A stretch of 64,000 nt of DNA from Croceibacterium_B sp963811255 (GTDB lineage Bacteria; Pseudomonadota; Alphaproteobacteria; Sphingomonadales; Sphingomonadaceae), in NCBI GenBank assembly GCA_963811255.1, contig CAWEQI010000003.1:248001-312000 (forward strand), read 5' to 3'. The notes below the pieces were generated by a model, which was not told where the DNA came from, did no database searches, and worked only from the letters and a program-made list of their open reading frames with translations. Below are positions 8,007 to 16,001 of this stretch, in pieces; positions within the stretch are counted from its first letter, which is position 1, and each line of letters begins with the position of its first letter. Made by a program: the position numbers and the translations under genes.

Positions 8007-8666
8007 CTATCCCTCCCGCGCCGCCCTGATCGCCGCGCCGCCGGCGAACGGCGTTATCGCGCACAGCAGCAGGCTGATCGCGGCGGTGAGGGCGAGGCCG
8101 CTCTGGCCTCCGGTCGAGAGCGCGCCGGCGCCGAAGATCAGCAGCGGCACGGCGAGCGGGATCAGCAGCAGGCCGGCGAGCGCCGCTCCGGCGCGCAAGC
8201 TGACGGTCAGCGCGGCGATGATCAGGCCGATCGCGGCGAGGCCCGGCGTCCCCGCCAGCAGGCCCAATTCGACAGTCCGCAGCGTATCGGCGTGGAGTCC
8301 GAGCAGCGCGGCGGCGGGCAGCGCAGCGAGCATCAGCGGCGGCCCGAAGCTCAGCCAGTGGGCGACGAGGCGCACCGCCACCACCAACTCCTCGGCGATG
8401 CCGCGCACGGCGAACTGGTCGAAGAAGCCTTGCTCGAGATCGGGCGCGAGCAGGCGGTCGAGCGGCAGAATCGCGGCGAGCAGCGCGGCGACCCAGACGA
8501 TCCCGCCGCCCGACTTGCCGAGCAACACCGGATCGGGGCCGACCGCGAACGGGAACAGCATCGCCGTCGCGACGAAGAACAGCACCGGCAGCACCGCCCC
8601 TCCGCGCCGCCCGCCGCCGAACATCTGCGCCAGGTCACGGCGCAGCAGCGTCCCGACCACACTCAC
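8007..8666 (-). CDS. ccmB: Heme exporter subunit CcmB
   Basis: Membrane subunit of the CcmAB ATPase used in System I cytochrome c maturation. 219 residues from a GTG start at 8666 that overlaps the ccmA stop by 3 nt (GTGA), which fixes the start inside a longer open frame. The protein begins MSVVGTLLRRDL and has about six hydrophobic segments, matching the usual CcmB length of about 220. Other ccm genes (C, D, E, F, G, H) are not next to it in this window. Confidence 0.92.
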   Translation of the reverse strand: MSVVGTLLRRDLAQMFGGGRRGGAVLPVLFFVATAMLFPFAVGPDPVLLGKSGGGIVWVAALLAAILPLDRLLAPDLEQGFFDQFAVRGIAEELVVAVRLVAHWLSFGPPLMLAALPAAALLGLHADTLRTVELGLLAGTPGLAAIGLIIAALTVSLRAGAALAGLLLIPLAVPLLIFGAGALSTGGQSGLALTAAISLLLCAITPFAGGAAIRAAREG

Positions 8667-9238
8667 GGCGCGAACTCCGAAATGGCGATCGGCTGCAGGC
8701 CGGGCAAGGCGAACGGCTGGTGCGAGGCGATCAGCGCCAGCCCGCCGCGCGCGCAGTGTTCCGCCACCAGCGCCTCGCACGTCCGCGCGGCGTCGGCGTC
8801 GAGTCCGTTGAGCGGCTCGTCGAGCAGCCAGATCGCGGCGCCTTGCCGCATCAGTCGGGTGAGCGCGGCGCGCTTTCGCTGCCCGGTCGAGAGGAAGCGC
8901 ACCGGCACATCGAGCAGACGGTCGATCCCGAGATCGGGGGCGGGCGGCGAGGGCGCGTCGATCCGCGACCAGAAGGCGAGCGCGCGGCCGAGCGGCACAT
9001 GCTCCTCCAGCGCGGGGCGCTCGTCGACCAGGCCAATCTGACCTTCGCGTTCCACTGTCCCCCGGAACGGCTCCAGCAGCCCGGCGACGATCCTGAGCAG
9101 GCTCGATTTGCCGGTGCCGTTGCGCCCGGTCACCTGTAGCGCCTCGCCGGCACTCAGATGAAACGACAGACCGCGGAACAGCACCCGGTCGCCGCGGCGG
9201 CAGGCGAGGTCGTTCACGGCGAGGCGGCACCCTTCCAT
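8663..9238 (-). CDS. ccmA: Cytochrome c biogenesis ATP-binding protein CcmA
   Basis: ABC ATPase that powers release of holo-CcmE with CcmB and CcmC. 191 residues from ATG 9238. It has a Walker A (GRNGTGKSS), a signature-like LSTGQRKRAAL, Walker B (IWLLDEP) and an H-loop histidine in IASHQPF. The frame extends to 9451 but the extra N-terminus covers the divergent phhB promoter and start and is not expected in CcmA. The Walker A asparagine (GRNGTGKS) is typical of CcmA. The stop overlaps the ccmB start. Confidence 0.93.
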   Translation of the reverse strand: MEGCRLAVNDLACRRGDRVLFRGLSFHLSAGEALQVTGRNGTGKSSLLRIVAGLLEPFRGTVEREGQIGLVDERPALEEHVPLGRALAFWSRIDAPSPPAPDLGIDRLLDVPVRFLSTGQRKRAALTRLMRQGAAIWLLDEPLNGLDADAARTCEALVAEHCARGGLALIASHQPFALPGLQPIAISEFAP

Positions 9239-9314
9239 CCGCGCGAGCGTTAGGCCAAGGAAGGTTGAGCGACAATCCTTCGACAATTTCAGGACAGAAC
9301 AAGGGAGACGCACC

Positions 9315-9605
9315 ATGCCCGTGCCGCAACTGACCGAAAAGGAACGCGAGTGGGCGCTGTCCGGCCTGCCCGAATGGTCGCTGCGCGACGACAAGCTGGC
9401 GATCGTCCGAAAGTTCAAGTTCGACGACTTCAGTGAGGCGTTCGCCTTCATGACCCGCGTCGCGCTGATTGCCGAAAAGCGCGATCACCATCCGGAATGG
9501 TCGAACGTCTACAACTGGGTCGAGATCACCCTCACCACCCACGACGCCGGCGGCCTGTCGCAGCGCGACATCGACATGGCGACGGCGGTCGACGCGCTGC
9601 TCTGA
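9315..9605 (+). CDS. phhB: 4a-hydroxytetrahydrobiopterin dehydratase
   Basis: Pterin-4a-carbinolamine dehydratase, recycling the cofactor of aromatic amino acid hydroxylases; the fold also occurs as DCoH. The 96-residue length is typical. The active-site region HHPEWSNVYN and the following TTHDAGGLSQRD match the family. The start ATG 9315 follows an AAGGGAGACG ribosome binding site. Divergent from ccmA with 76 bp between, and convergent with the SDR gene. Confidence 0.93.
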   Translation: MPVPQLTEKEREWALSGLPEWSLRDDKLAIVRKFKFDDFSEAFAFMTRVALIAEKRDHHPEWSNVYNWVEITLTTHDAGGLSQRDIDMATAVDALL

Positions 9606-9609
9606 CAGG

Positions 9610-9644
9610 CCCTCCCCCTGACCCCTTCCGTAAGCGGGAGGGGA
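9610..9644 (-). repeat. Short GC-rich intergenic repeat, copy 2
   Basis: Read on the minus strand it gives TCCCCTCCCGCTTACGG followed by AAGGGG and a G-rich end, the same core as the copy at 2562-2594. It faces copy 3 (9664-9697) in inverted orientation. The pair fills the gap between convergent phhB and the SDR gene and could fold into one large hairpin ending both transcripts. Confidence 0.55.
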
Positions 9645-9663
9645 GAAGTGAGACGCAGCCCGG

Positions 9664-9697
9664 TCCCCCTCCCGCTTGCCGGGGGGCTAGGGGAGGG
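9664..9697 (+). repeat. Short GC-rich intergenic repeat, copy 3
   Basis: TCCCCCTCCCGCTTGCCGG core then GGGG and CTAGGGGAGGG, the same family as copies 1 and 2 and inverted relative to copy 2, only 19 nt away. Confidence 0.55.
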
Positions 9698-9706
9698 TTC
9701 GAGACT

Positions 9707-10519
9707 TCAATCTGCCACCAACCGCCGCCGCTGCGCCGCCATCTCGCGGACTGTCTTGCGCATCCGCGCCGGCATCCAGCGTGAACCGAACGCCGCCCGG
9801 CGGGCGGTCTTGCCAACGATCCAGTGAAGCTTGTCGCCGTGCACCGCCTGCCACGCCGATTGCGCCACTTCCTCGGGTGGGCCGATTTCGCGCCCCATCT
9901 GCGCCACCAGGTCGCGCATTATCCGGCTCTGTTGCGCGTTCGGCGGCCGGTCGAGCAACGGCGTGTCGATATAGCTCGGCATCAGCGAACGGACGCGGAT
10001 GCCGTCCGCCGCCCATTCGGCATCGAGCGCTTCGGTCAGCCCGCGCACCGCGAATTTGGTCGCCGAATAGACGGCGGTGCCGGGCACGCCATAGAATCCC
10101 GCGGCGCTGCCGGTGTTGAGCAGGCAACTGCCCGGCGCGGTCTGCTTGAGCCACGGATGCGACGCCTGCGCCCCGTAGATGACGCCGCGCAAATTGACGT
10201 CGACGATGCGGTCGATTTCTTCGGTCGAGGCTTCGATCAGCTCGCCGCCGAGAGCAACGCCGGCGTTGTTGGCGACAACGTCGATCCGCCCACCCGAGGC
10301 GCGGGCGACGATCCGCAGCGCCTCGTCCCACGCGGCGCGGTCGGTCACGTCGAAGCGGTGGCTGTAGGCGAACCCGCCCGGCATCAGCCGCTCCGTTTCG
10401 GCCATGCCCGGTTCGTCGAGGTCGCCGAGGCCGACGAACCAGCCCTCGTTGGCAAAGCGCACGGCGATCGCCCGCCCGATGCCCGAGGCTCCCCCGGTGA
10501 CGAAGATCGTCTTGCGCAT
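9707..10519 (-). CDS. Short-chain dehydrogenase/reductase
   Basis: NAD(P)-dependent oxidoreductase of the classical SDR family, 270 residues. The cofactor motif TGGASGIG is at 8-15, NNAG at 84-87, the catalytic Ser near 138 and the YSATK pair (Tyr151, Lys155). An Asp after the second beta strand (LGDLDEPG) suggests NAD(H) preference, as an inference. Substrate unknown. The C-terminal tail after about 225 is basic and resembles the small extension seen in many sphingomonad SDRs. The MarR-like regulator gene ends just upstream on the same strand, 19 bp away, so the two may be co-transcribed. Confidence 0.9.
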   Translation of the reverse strand: MRKTIFVTGGASGIGRAIAVRFANEGWFVGLGDLDEPGMAETERLMPGGFAYSHRFDVTDRAAWDEALRIVARASGGRIDVVANNAGVALGGELIEASTEEIDRIVDVNLRGVIYGAQASHPWLKQTAPGSCLLNTGSAAGFYGVPGTAVYSATKFAVRGLTEALDAEWAADGIRVRSLMPSYIDTPLLDRPPNAQQSRIMRDLVAQMGREIGPPEEVAQSAWQAVHGDKLHWIVGKTARRAAFGSRWMPARMRKTVREMAAQRRRLVAD

Positions 10520-10538
10520 TACCGAATCGAACGGCCCC

Positions 10539-10967
10539 TCAAGTCGCCTTGAGGGCCTGTTCGTCCGCGATCAGGGCACCGTAGTACTTTCGCATCCAGA
10601 AGGCGCCACTCTCGCTCAGCGACACGAGCGTCACCCGGTTGTCTGCCTCATCGCTCTCCCGATGCACGACACCGAACTTCTCGAGATGATCGAGATAACG
10701 GATCACGGTCGTTTGTGGCAGGCCTGTGGTGGCACACAATTCCTTGGTCCGCATCTTTCGACCCTCCAGAGCGGCGGCGAGCAAGTCCTGCATTATCAAC
10801 CAGCTCGAATCGTTGATGACGGCGCTGTCGAAGATTTCACGGCGGAGGGCCCTGGCCCTAATTTCGTAGCCCAGGAATTGCTGGATCTCTGGATCGCCCG
10901 CATCGGCAGCGTTTTCCACGGTCGGATCGCGCATGAGCCGAGCCTTCTTGAAGAAAAATTCCACCAT
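10539..10967 (-). CDS. Winged-helix (MarR-like) transcriptional regulator
   Basis: 142 residues. The central part (about 55-120) reads as a winged helix: RKMRTKELCATTGLPQTTVIRYLDHLEK is the helix-turn-helix region, followed by a wing with DEADNRVTLVSLS, the Asp-x-Arg pattern of MarR proteins. The N-terminus (DSSWLIMQDLLAA) fits the dimerisation helix. Its target is unknown; the SDR gene directly downstream is an obvious candidate. Base composition is slightly lower in GC than its neighbours. Confidence 0.8.
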   Translation of the reverse strand: MVEFFFKKARLMRDPTVENAADAGDPEIQQFLGYEIRARALRREIFDSAVINDSSWLIMQDLLAAALEGRKMRTKELCATTGLPQTTVIRYLDHLEKFGVVHRESDEADNRVTLVSLSESGAFWMRKYYGALIADEQALKAT

Positions 10968-11264
10968 GCCTCCTCAGGCGCCGTGACACGCCATTCCCTA
11001 GCAGTCCAGCCCCGCGCCGAAAATGGGCCCGCATGTACAGGATCGGACGGCGGGCGGTGCATTGGATCGTGAGCACCCCCGAGCTGCTGATCGACAGAAC
11101 TGCTATGCCAGCCTGAAGATGCTAACCTTCAAAGGATGCTTATCGGATAGAGTGAATCTCTTTGCAGGCGACCCAAGGTTCTGCACGCATCTATTGTTAG
11201 TGCGGCCGGTCAATCGCGACCGGTGCCGTGCACTGATGCGCCGTCCCCGCATTTGGGAAGCCGT
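10968..11264. other. Gene-free stretch with a small hairpin
   Basis: No convincing gene. It must hold the promoter of the winged-helix regulator (starts at 10967, minus). CCGGTC (11206-11211) and GACCGG (11218-11223) form a 6-bp stem downstream of the small minus-strand ORF that ends at 11265 and might end its transcript. Confidence 0.4.
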
Positions 11265-11426
11265 CTAGAGATGGGCTTTGGCTTGCTGAATCGCGTGATC
11301 GAGCAACGCGGCGGGCATCGTCAGGCCGGACTCCTCAAGCTCCGTCAGACACATCTCCATCGACGAGATGGTGGCGGCCAACCGTTCTTTGATGAGATCC
11401 GAGTCGCTGATGTTGGTCCCGTCCAT
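11265..11426 (-). CDS. Small hypothetical protein, 53 residues
   Basis: From ATG 11426 the product is 53 residues, mostly amphipathic helix (LIKERLAATISSMEMCLTEL and a second helix at the end). An upstream in-frame ATG at 11459 would add 11 residues. Composition is that of a real protein and unlike the antisense shadows nearby. It is divergent from the LuxR-type regulator, and two palindromes lie between them. Function unknown. Confidence 0.55.
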   Translation of the reverse strand: MDGTNISDSDLIKERLAATISSMEMCLTELEESGLTMPAALLDHAIQQAKAHL

Positions 11427-11503
11427 TTCGTTCGATCGCCCGATAGTTCCCCGGTTCAAGGCCTTAGCTGATCCCCCGCGGCCCGCGACTATATGCTACG
11501 CGC

Positions 11504-11520
11504 TGTCCCGTTTTGGGACA
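11504..11520. promoter_or_regulatory. Inverted repeat upstream of the LuxR-type regulator
   Basis: TGTCCC (11504-11509) and GGGACA (11515-11520) separated by GTTTT: perfect 6-bp arms. Four bases further on is a second palindrome (11525-11537). Both lie between the divergent small ORF and the regulator gene. Confidence 0.45.
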
Positions 11521-11524
11521 ATGG

Positions 11525-11537
11525 GTCCAATTCGGAC
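11525..11537. promoter_or_regulatory. Operator-like palindrome GTCCAATTCGGAC
   Basis: GTCCAATTCGGAC is a near-perfect palindrome around the central T. It differs at one base from the perfect palindrome GTCCAATTTGGAC at 12675-12687, upstream of the conserved unknown gene on the minus strand. It lies 56 bp before the earliest regulator start. Confidence 0.5.
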
Positions 11538-11592
11538 TATTCCCCGGGTTTCACCGTCGGCCCCGAGTGGGGTTATAAGGGATTAACCAGAA

Positions 11593-12261
11593 TTGACATT
11601 GGATTCCTTCTCGATGGCGCCATCCACATCTATCGTTATCGTAGATTCCGACCCATTCCGCCGAAACGAGGTCAGTAGACTGTTTTACGCGGAATCGCGC
11701 CACGTCGAACCCTACGAATCGTTCGAAGAGCTAGAATCATTCTGGCCCAGCGCGGGCATCATTCTCGTTTACGACGACGAGAATGCACTGCAGAACATGT
11801 TCGAACTGATGCTCCAGAAGGGCTGTTGGCTTCCGGTGATCGTCTATGCGGTCGATCCTGAGCCCGGCCGGATTGTCGATGTGGTCTTGATGGGGGCGAT
11901 GGATTACTGGAACTGGCCAGTCAGCCCGCAACACGTCGCCGAGCGATTTAAGATTCTCCTCTCGCGTCGCAAAACTTTCTCAGAGTTGCGGCGCAGGGCC
12001 AACTACGCACAGAAGCGGGTCGAGGACCTTTCTCCGCGAGAACGGGAAGTCCTGTTCTGCCTGGCAGCCGGCGAATCCAACAAGGGCATCGCCCGCGAAC
12101 TCGGGATCAGTCCGCGCACCATCGAAATACACCGGGCGAACATGATGCAAAAGCTTGGCGCCAATCATGTGTCGCAGGCGATCTCGATCGCTCTCTATTC
12201 AGGATTGGCTAGTTTAGCGCTCGAGCAAGAAGGTTTCGATCCTCTCGCCGTTGGATCGTGA
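11593..12261 (+). CDS. LuxR/FixJ-type regulator with divergent receiver domain
   Basis: 222 residues from TTG 11593 (AAGGGA 10 nt upstream), or 215 from ATG 11614, which lacks a clear ribosome binding site. The C-terminal third is a clear LuxR helix-turn-helix (LSPREREVLFCLAAGES, then GISPRTIEIHRANMMQKLGA). The N-terminal part resembles a receiver domain: acidic pair in VDSDPF and ILVYDDEN where the phospho-acceptor Asp is expected. The conserved Lys before the final Pro is replaced (DYWNWPV), and the Thr/Ser position reads VIVYA, so normal phosphorylation switching is doubtful. Lower GC than the neighbours. The 3' end overlaps the convergent gene by 53 bp. Confidence 0.85.
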   Translation: MTLDSFSMAPSTSIVIVDSDPFRRNEVSRLFYAESRHVEPYESFEELESFWPSAGIILVYDDENALQNMFELMLQKGCWLPVIVYAVDPEPGRIVDVVLMGAMDYWNWPVSPQHVAERFKILLSRRKTFSELRRRANYAQKRVEDLSPREREVLFCLAAGESNKGIARELGISPRTIEIHRANMMQKLGANHVSQAISIALYSGLASLALEQEGFDPLAVGS

Positions 12262-12643
12262 GCGCGTCATGCAGCGCCGAGCACAACGCGCCACACAGGG
12301 CCGCCGCGACCGAACTGGCGGAGAAGGTGGACTCCCGTTGCCGGTGTGGCAGCACGACGGAGGCGATGACCTCGCCCTTGCCACCGCGGCTCATCATGTA
12401 GCCGCAGTTGCCGAGCAGGCGCAAAGCGGCGGTTTCGAACGCCTCGGCTGACAGAAGACTTTCAAACATTCGCCGCGGCGGCAGGGCCGAAGGGGGCCCA
12501 CAGAGGTGGTCCGGCAATTCGGACAACACATCGCGCAAATCGCAGATGAGTCTTGCGTCGTCAGGACGCAAATCCGAACAATCGTCCAGCAAACCACCCA
12601 GCTTGCCAACTAAGCTTCGGGCACTCGAACTCTTCCCACCCAT
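12209..12643 (-). CDS. Conserved protein of unknown function, 144 residues
   Basis: The protein has a mixed helical composition with no motif I recognise: an N-terminal Ser-rich segment, then DCSDLRPDDARLICDLRDVL, a central FESLLSAEAFETAALRLL helix and an Ala-rich helix near the end. It converges on the LuxR-type regulator with a 53-bp overlap. A perfect palindrome that matches one upstream of the regulator lies 32-44 bp before its start, so the two genes may share control. The ATG at 12643 has no strong ribosome binding site. Confidence 0.6.
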   Translation of the reverse strand: MGGKSSSARSLVGKLGGLLDDCSDLRPDDARLICDLRDVLSELPDHLCGPPSALPPRRMFESLLSAEAFETAALRLLGNCGYMMSRGGKGEVIASVVLPHRQRESTFSASSVAAALCGALCSALHDALTIQRREDRNLLARALN

Positions 12644-12674
12644 CCAGGCAACCCCCCTCGGATTTCCTGAATCA

Positions 12675-12687
12675 GTCCAATTTGGAC
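12675..12687. promoter_or_regulatory. Operator-like palindrome GTCCAATTTGGAC
   Basis: A perfect 6-1-6 palindrome (GTCCAA, T, TTGGAC) located 32 bp upstream of the 144-residue gene. It matches the site at 11525-11537 at 12 of 13 positions. The rest of 12644-12875 shows no gene. Confidence 0.5.
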
Positions 12688-12875
12688 CTAAGTCAAGACG
12701 TCGCGTCGGCTGCCCGCTTCATCGCTGGTACCCGATCAGCTTACTCGTCAGCCTTTTCTCCAACGCCCAAAGCTCGGTCCGGTAGCCTCGGCTCTCGATT
12801 TGAGATCAGATTCGCCGAGTTCTCCACCGGCGGCAACTGCTGCCGATAAATGCGTCGGAATCGGACCATTTTTGA

Positions 12876-14837
12876 TTAAGATGCTTCAGCAACCTGCAGC
12901 AGCTCCGCGCCGGCCATTACCTCGGCTGCTGAAGCCTCGATTTCGTCGCCGATCGGCTCTGCACGGCCGCCGAGGCATGAGGCGAGGAACTCCTCGGCGA
13001 TCGCGGTGAAGGCGATGTTGTTTTCCGGCCGGGCGAAGCCGTGGCCCTCGTCGGGGAACACGACATAGGTGACGGGGATGCCGTGCCTCTCCATCGCGGC
13101 GACGATCTGGTCGCTTTCGGCCCGCTTGACGCGCGGGTCGTTGGCCCCCTGGCCGATCAGTAGCGGTCGGCAGATCTTGTCGGCCTTGTACAGCGGGCTG
13201 CGGTCCTTGAGCAGTTGCTTGCCGGCGGGCGTCTCGGGATTGCCCATCCGTTCGTGGAACTGTTTGACCATCGGCGCCCAGTACGGCGGGATCGTTTCGA
13301 GCAGCGTCTCAAGGTTCGACGGGCCAACGATGTCCACCCCGCAGGCGAACACTTCCGGCGTGAAGGTGAGGCCGACGAGTGTGGCGTAGCCGCCGTAGCT
13401 TCCGCCCATGATCGCCACTTTGTCCTTCCGCGCGACGCCGTGCGCCACCGCCCACTCAACGGCGTCGATCAGGTCGTCGTGCATCGTCCCGGCCCATTCG
13501 AGATTGCCCGCGTTGACGAACGCCTTGCCGAACCCGGTCGAGCCGCGGAAGTTGACGCTGAGCGCCGCATACCCGCGGTTGGCGAGCAGCTGGTGCATGC
13601 GGTTGAAGCCGTAGTGGTCGCGCGCCCACGGGCCGCCGTGAACCAGCAGCACCATCGGCACCGGCTTGTCGGGCGTGCCGTCGCCGCTGGCGTCGCTGCC
13701 CGGCGGCAGCGTCAGGTAGCTGACCAGCGTCAGGCCGTCGCGCGCGGGGATTTCGCGCGGGTGCATCGGCTGCAGCGGCGCCCCTTCGAGCTCCGGCCGG
13801 CTGACGTAGAACTCCGTCAGCTCCTGCGCCTGTCGATCGTACAGATAGGCCACCGGGGGACCGACCAGGGGATCGTTGCCGATCACCCATTTGCTGTCGT
13901 CGTCGGTACGCGACTGAATCGAGAATTCCCCGGGTAGCCGTGCGGCAAGCCAGTCGAGCGACGCCTTGAGTTCGTCGTCGAAAGCTATCTTCTGTGGCTT
14001 GAGGTAATCGACGACGTAACCTTGGACCACGCCTGTCGTAGGGTGGCGCAGCGCGCCGCCGATGTCGGCCTTGTCGTCTTCGGCGAGCACCCGCTTGTCG
14101 CCGGTTGCGGTGTCCTCGGCGATCAACGCGGCGGTGTCGCGGCCGCGGCTGTCGAGCCAGTACAGCGTGCTGCCATCGGTGGTATAGCCGGCGACGCCGG
14201 TGGACAGCGCGTCCTCCAGGCCCGTGCTTTCACGCGGGGTCTCGCCGATCGTGCCATCGACGATTTCGAACATGTCGGTGCCGCCGGCGTCGTTCTGCCG
14301 CATCGCCCAGCGCAGCGTCAGGCTGTCATCGGCCAGAAAGCTGGCATAGCCATTGTTTTCGAGCACCAGCGTCAGTTCGCCGGTGCCGAGATCGAGCAGG
14401 TGCACATCGTGGTAAGTCGCGTCGCGGTTGTTGAGTCCAATCAGGCACTTTTCGCGCCGGGTGTGCGAAAAGCCGAACACCCGCACGCGGGTGTTGTCGA
14501 ACGGCGTCAGGTTGCGCTCGGCGCCGGTTTCGATGTCGACCTGGTAGAGGAGGTAATTCTCGTCGCCGGCCTTGTCCTGGATGTAGAGAAGACTGCGCGA
14601 ATCCGGTGCGAAGAAGAACACCGGGATCGGGCGCTCGGTAGCGCTGGTCATCCGCCGCGCGGCGGCGGGATCGCTTGCTGGGGCAAGCCAGACGTTCATC
14701 ACCCCTCCGTGCGGCGCCAGCCAGCCGAGCCACTTGCCGTCGCGGCTGATCTGACCACCCGAGCGCGTCGGGTTCCCGAACAGTGCGTGGCGCGGAATCA
14801 GCGGATAGGGGCGGACGGCTTCGGCGGCGGCGGGCAT
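12876..14837 (-). CDS. S9 family peptidase (prolyl oligopeptidase/acyl-aminoacyl peptidase-like)
   Basis: 653-residue serine peptidase with an N-terminal beta-propeller (about 20-370) and a C-terminal alpha/beta hydrolase domain. The nucleophile elbow GGSYGGYAT puts the active serine at about residue 480. The Asp is expected in GANDPRVK and the His in DEGHGF near the C-terminus. There is no signal peptide, so it probably acts in the cytoplasm, trimming peptides or removing N-blocked residues; specificity cannot be read from the sequence. It is transcribed alone, with 230 bp free upstream of the convergent neighbours' promoters. Confidence 0.92.
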   Translation of the reverse strand: MPAAAEAVRPYPLIPRHALFGNPTRSGGQISRDGKWLGWLAPHGGVMNVWLAPASDPAAARRMTSATERPIPVFFFAPDSRSLLYIQDKAGDENYLLYQVDIETGAERNLTPFDNTRVRVFGFSHTRREKCLIGLNNRDATYHDVHLLDLGTGELTLVLENNGYASFLADDSLTLRWAMRQNDAGGTDMFEIVDGTIGETPRESTGLEDALSTGVAGYTTDGSTLYWLDSRGRDTAALIAEDTATGDKRVLAEDDKADIGGALRHPTTGVVQGYVVDYLKPQKIAFDDELKASLDWLAARLPGEFSIQSRTDDDSKWVIGNDPLVGPPVAYLYDRQAQELTEFYVSRPELEGAPLQPMHPREIPARDGLTLVSYLTLPPGSDASGDGTPDKPVPMVLLVHGGPWARDHYGFNRMHQLLANRGYAALSVNFRGSTGFGKAFVNAGNLEWAGTMHDDLIDAVEWAVAHGVARKDKVAIMGGSYGGYATLVGLTFTPEVFACGVDIVGPSNLETLLETIPPYWAPMVKQFHERMGNPETPAGKQLLKDRSPLYKADKICRPLLIGQGANDPRVKRAESDQIVAAMERHGIPVTYVVFPDEGHGFARPENNIAFTAIAEEFLASCLGGRAEPIGDEIEASAAEVMAGAELLQVAEAS

Positions 14838-14930
14838 GGGCTCTCCATTGGAAGATTGCGGCCTAGCTAGGAAGCCCGGGTCCGGTTCGCAAACGGCCTT
14901 CGACCGGCAGCAACCGCGCGCCGGCGAAAA

Positions 14931-15563
14931 TCACAGCGCCGCGGTGTTGTAGCAGTGCCAGGTGAGCAGGGTGACCGCGCCGCGATGCGGGCGCCATGGC
15001 TCCGCGGTCTCGCGAATGGCCTTCTCGCTGGGCCGTTCGGACAGGCCAAGGATGCGGCCCATGCCGGCCTGGACCGCGAGGTCGCCGGCGGGGAAGATGT
15101 CGGGCCGGCCCTCGGCGAACAGCAGGTAGATCTCCGCCGACCAGCGGCCGATGCCCTTGATGCGGGTCAGCTGGGCGATCGCTTCCTCGTCGTCCTCCGG
15201 CAGATGTTCGAGGATCAGCTCGCCGCTGGCGACCAGCTCGCTCAGCGAACGGGCATAGCCCTGCTTCTGGCGCGACAGGCCGCAGGCGCGCAGCGTGTCG
15301 AAATCGGCCGCCAGCACGGCTTCGGGCGTGATCTCGCCCAGCGCCGCTTCCAGCTTGTTCCACACGCTCGTCGCCGCGGCGACGCTGACCTGCTGGCCGA
15401 CGATCGTGCGCAGCAGCGTCGTGTAGCCGCGGTCGCGAACGCGCGGTGGAGGGTACCCGGCGAGGCGCAGCGCCCGGGCGATTGCCGGCTCGCGCGCGGC
15501 GATGGCGTCGAGCCCGGCGTTTATCTGTTCGGCGGTCAATCCCATGCGTCCCTCGCTTGCCAT
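14931..15563 (-). CDS. alkA: DNA-3-methyladenine glycosylase II-type (HhH-GPD)
   Basis: Base-excision repair glycosylase removing alkylated purines. 210 residues from ATG 15563 (a second in-frame ATG at 15545 is possible). Motifs: IVGQQVSVAAA at the start of the HhH-GPD domain, the helix-hairpin-helix LTRIKGIGRWSAEIY, and the catalytic Asp in PAGDLAVQ. It is a single-domain form lacking the N-terminal domain of E. coli AlkA, so symbol use is by similarity. Divergent from the ferredoxin gene with 58 bp between. Confidence 0.88.
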   Translation of the reverse strand: MASEGRMGLTAEQINAGLDAIAAREPAIARALRLAGYPPPRVRDRGYTTLLRTIVGQQVSVAAATSVWNKLEAALGEITPEAVLAADFDTLRACGLSRQKQGYARSLSELVASGELILEHLPEDDEEAIAQLTRIKGIGRWSAEIYLLFAEGRPDIFPAGDLAVQAGMGRILGLSERPSEKAIRETAEPWRPHRGAVTLLTWHCYNTAAL

Positions 15564-15621
15564 TCGGAACGCGATTGCCTAGCAGCCGCGCCCGACAACG
15601 CCACCGGAGATTTGCCGACCT

Positions 15622-15939
15622 ATGCCCAAGCTGATCGTCACCACCCGTGAGGGCGAGACTTCGACGGTCGATGCCGACGACGGCCTGACCGTGATGGAAG
15701 CGATCCGCGATAACGGCTTCGACGAGCTGCTGGCGCTGTGCGGCGGCTGCTGTTCCTGCGCCACCTGTCACGTCCACGTCGATCCCGAGTTCTTCGACAG
15801 GCTGCCGCCGATGAGCGAGGATGAGAACGATCTGCTCGATTCGAGCGGCGACCGCGACGAATGGTCGCGCCTCGGCTGCCAAATTCCGTTCGCACCGGAG
15901 CTCGACGGCCTGAAGGTCCGCATCGCCGAGGAAGACTGA
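15622..15939 (+). CDS. 2Fe-2S ferredoxin, adrenodoxin type
   Basis: Small electron carrier, 105 residues. Cysteines 40, 46, 49 and 86 give the C-x5-C-x2-C...C pattern of adrenodoxin/ISC-type ferredoxins; additional Cys at 43 and 44 are unusual. The usual acidic surface is present (DPEFFDRLPPMSEDENDLLD), followed by LGCQIPF. Partners are probably a P450-type or biosynthetic reductase elsewhere; no isc genes are adjacent. Confidence 0.9.
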   Translation: MPKLIVTTREGETSTVDADDGLTVMEAIRDNGFDELLALCGGCCSCATCHVHVDPEFFDRLPPMSEDENDLLDSSGDRDEWSRLGCQIPFAPELDGLKVRIAEED

Positions 15940-16001
15940 TTTCAGGCGTAACAAGCGCATTTGCGTTGCGATACGCGCGTCGCGCCCTTAGGCCCTAACG
16001 C

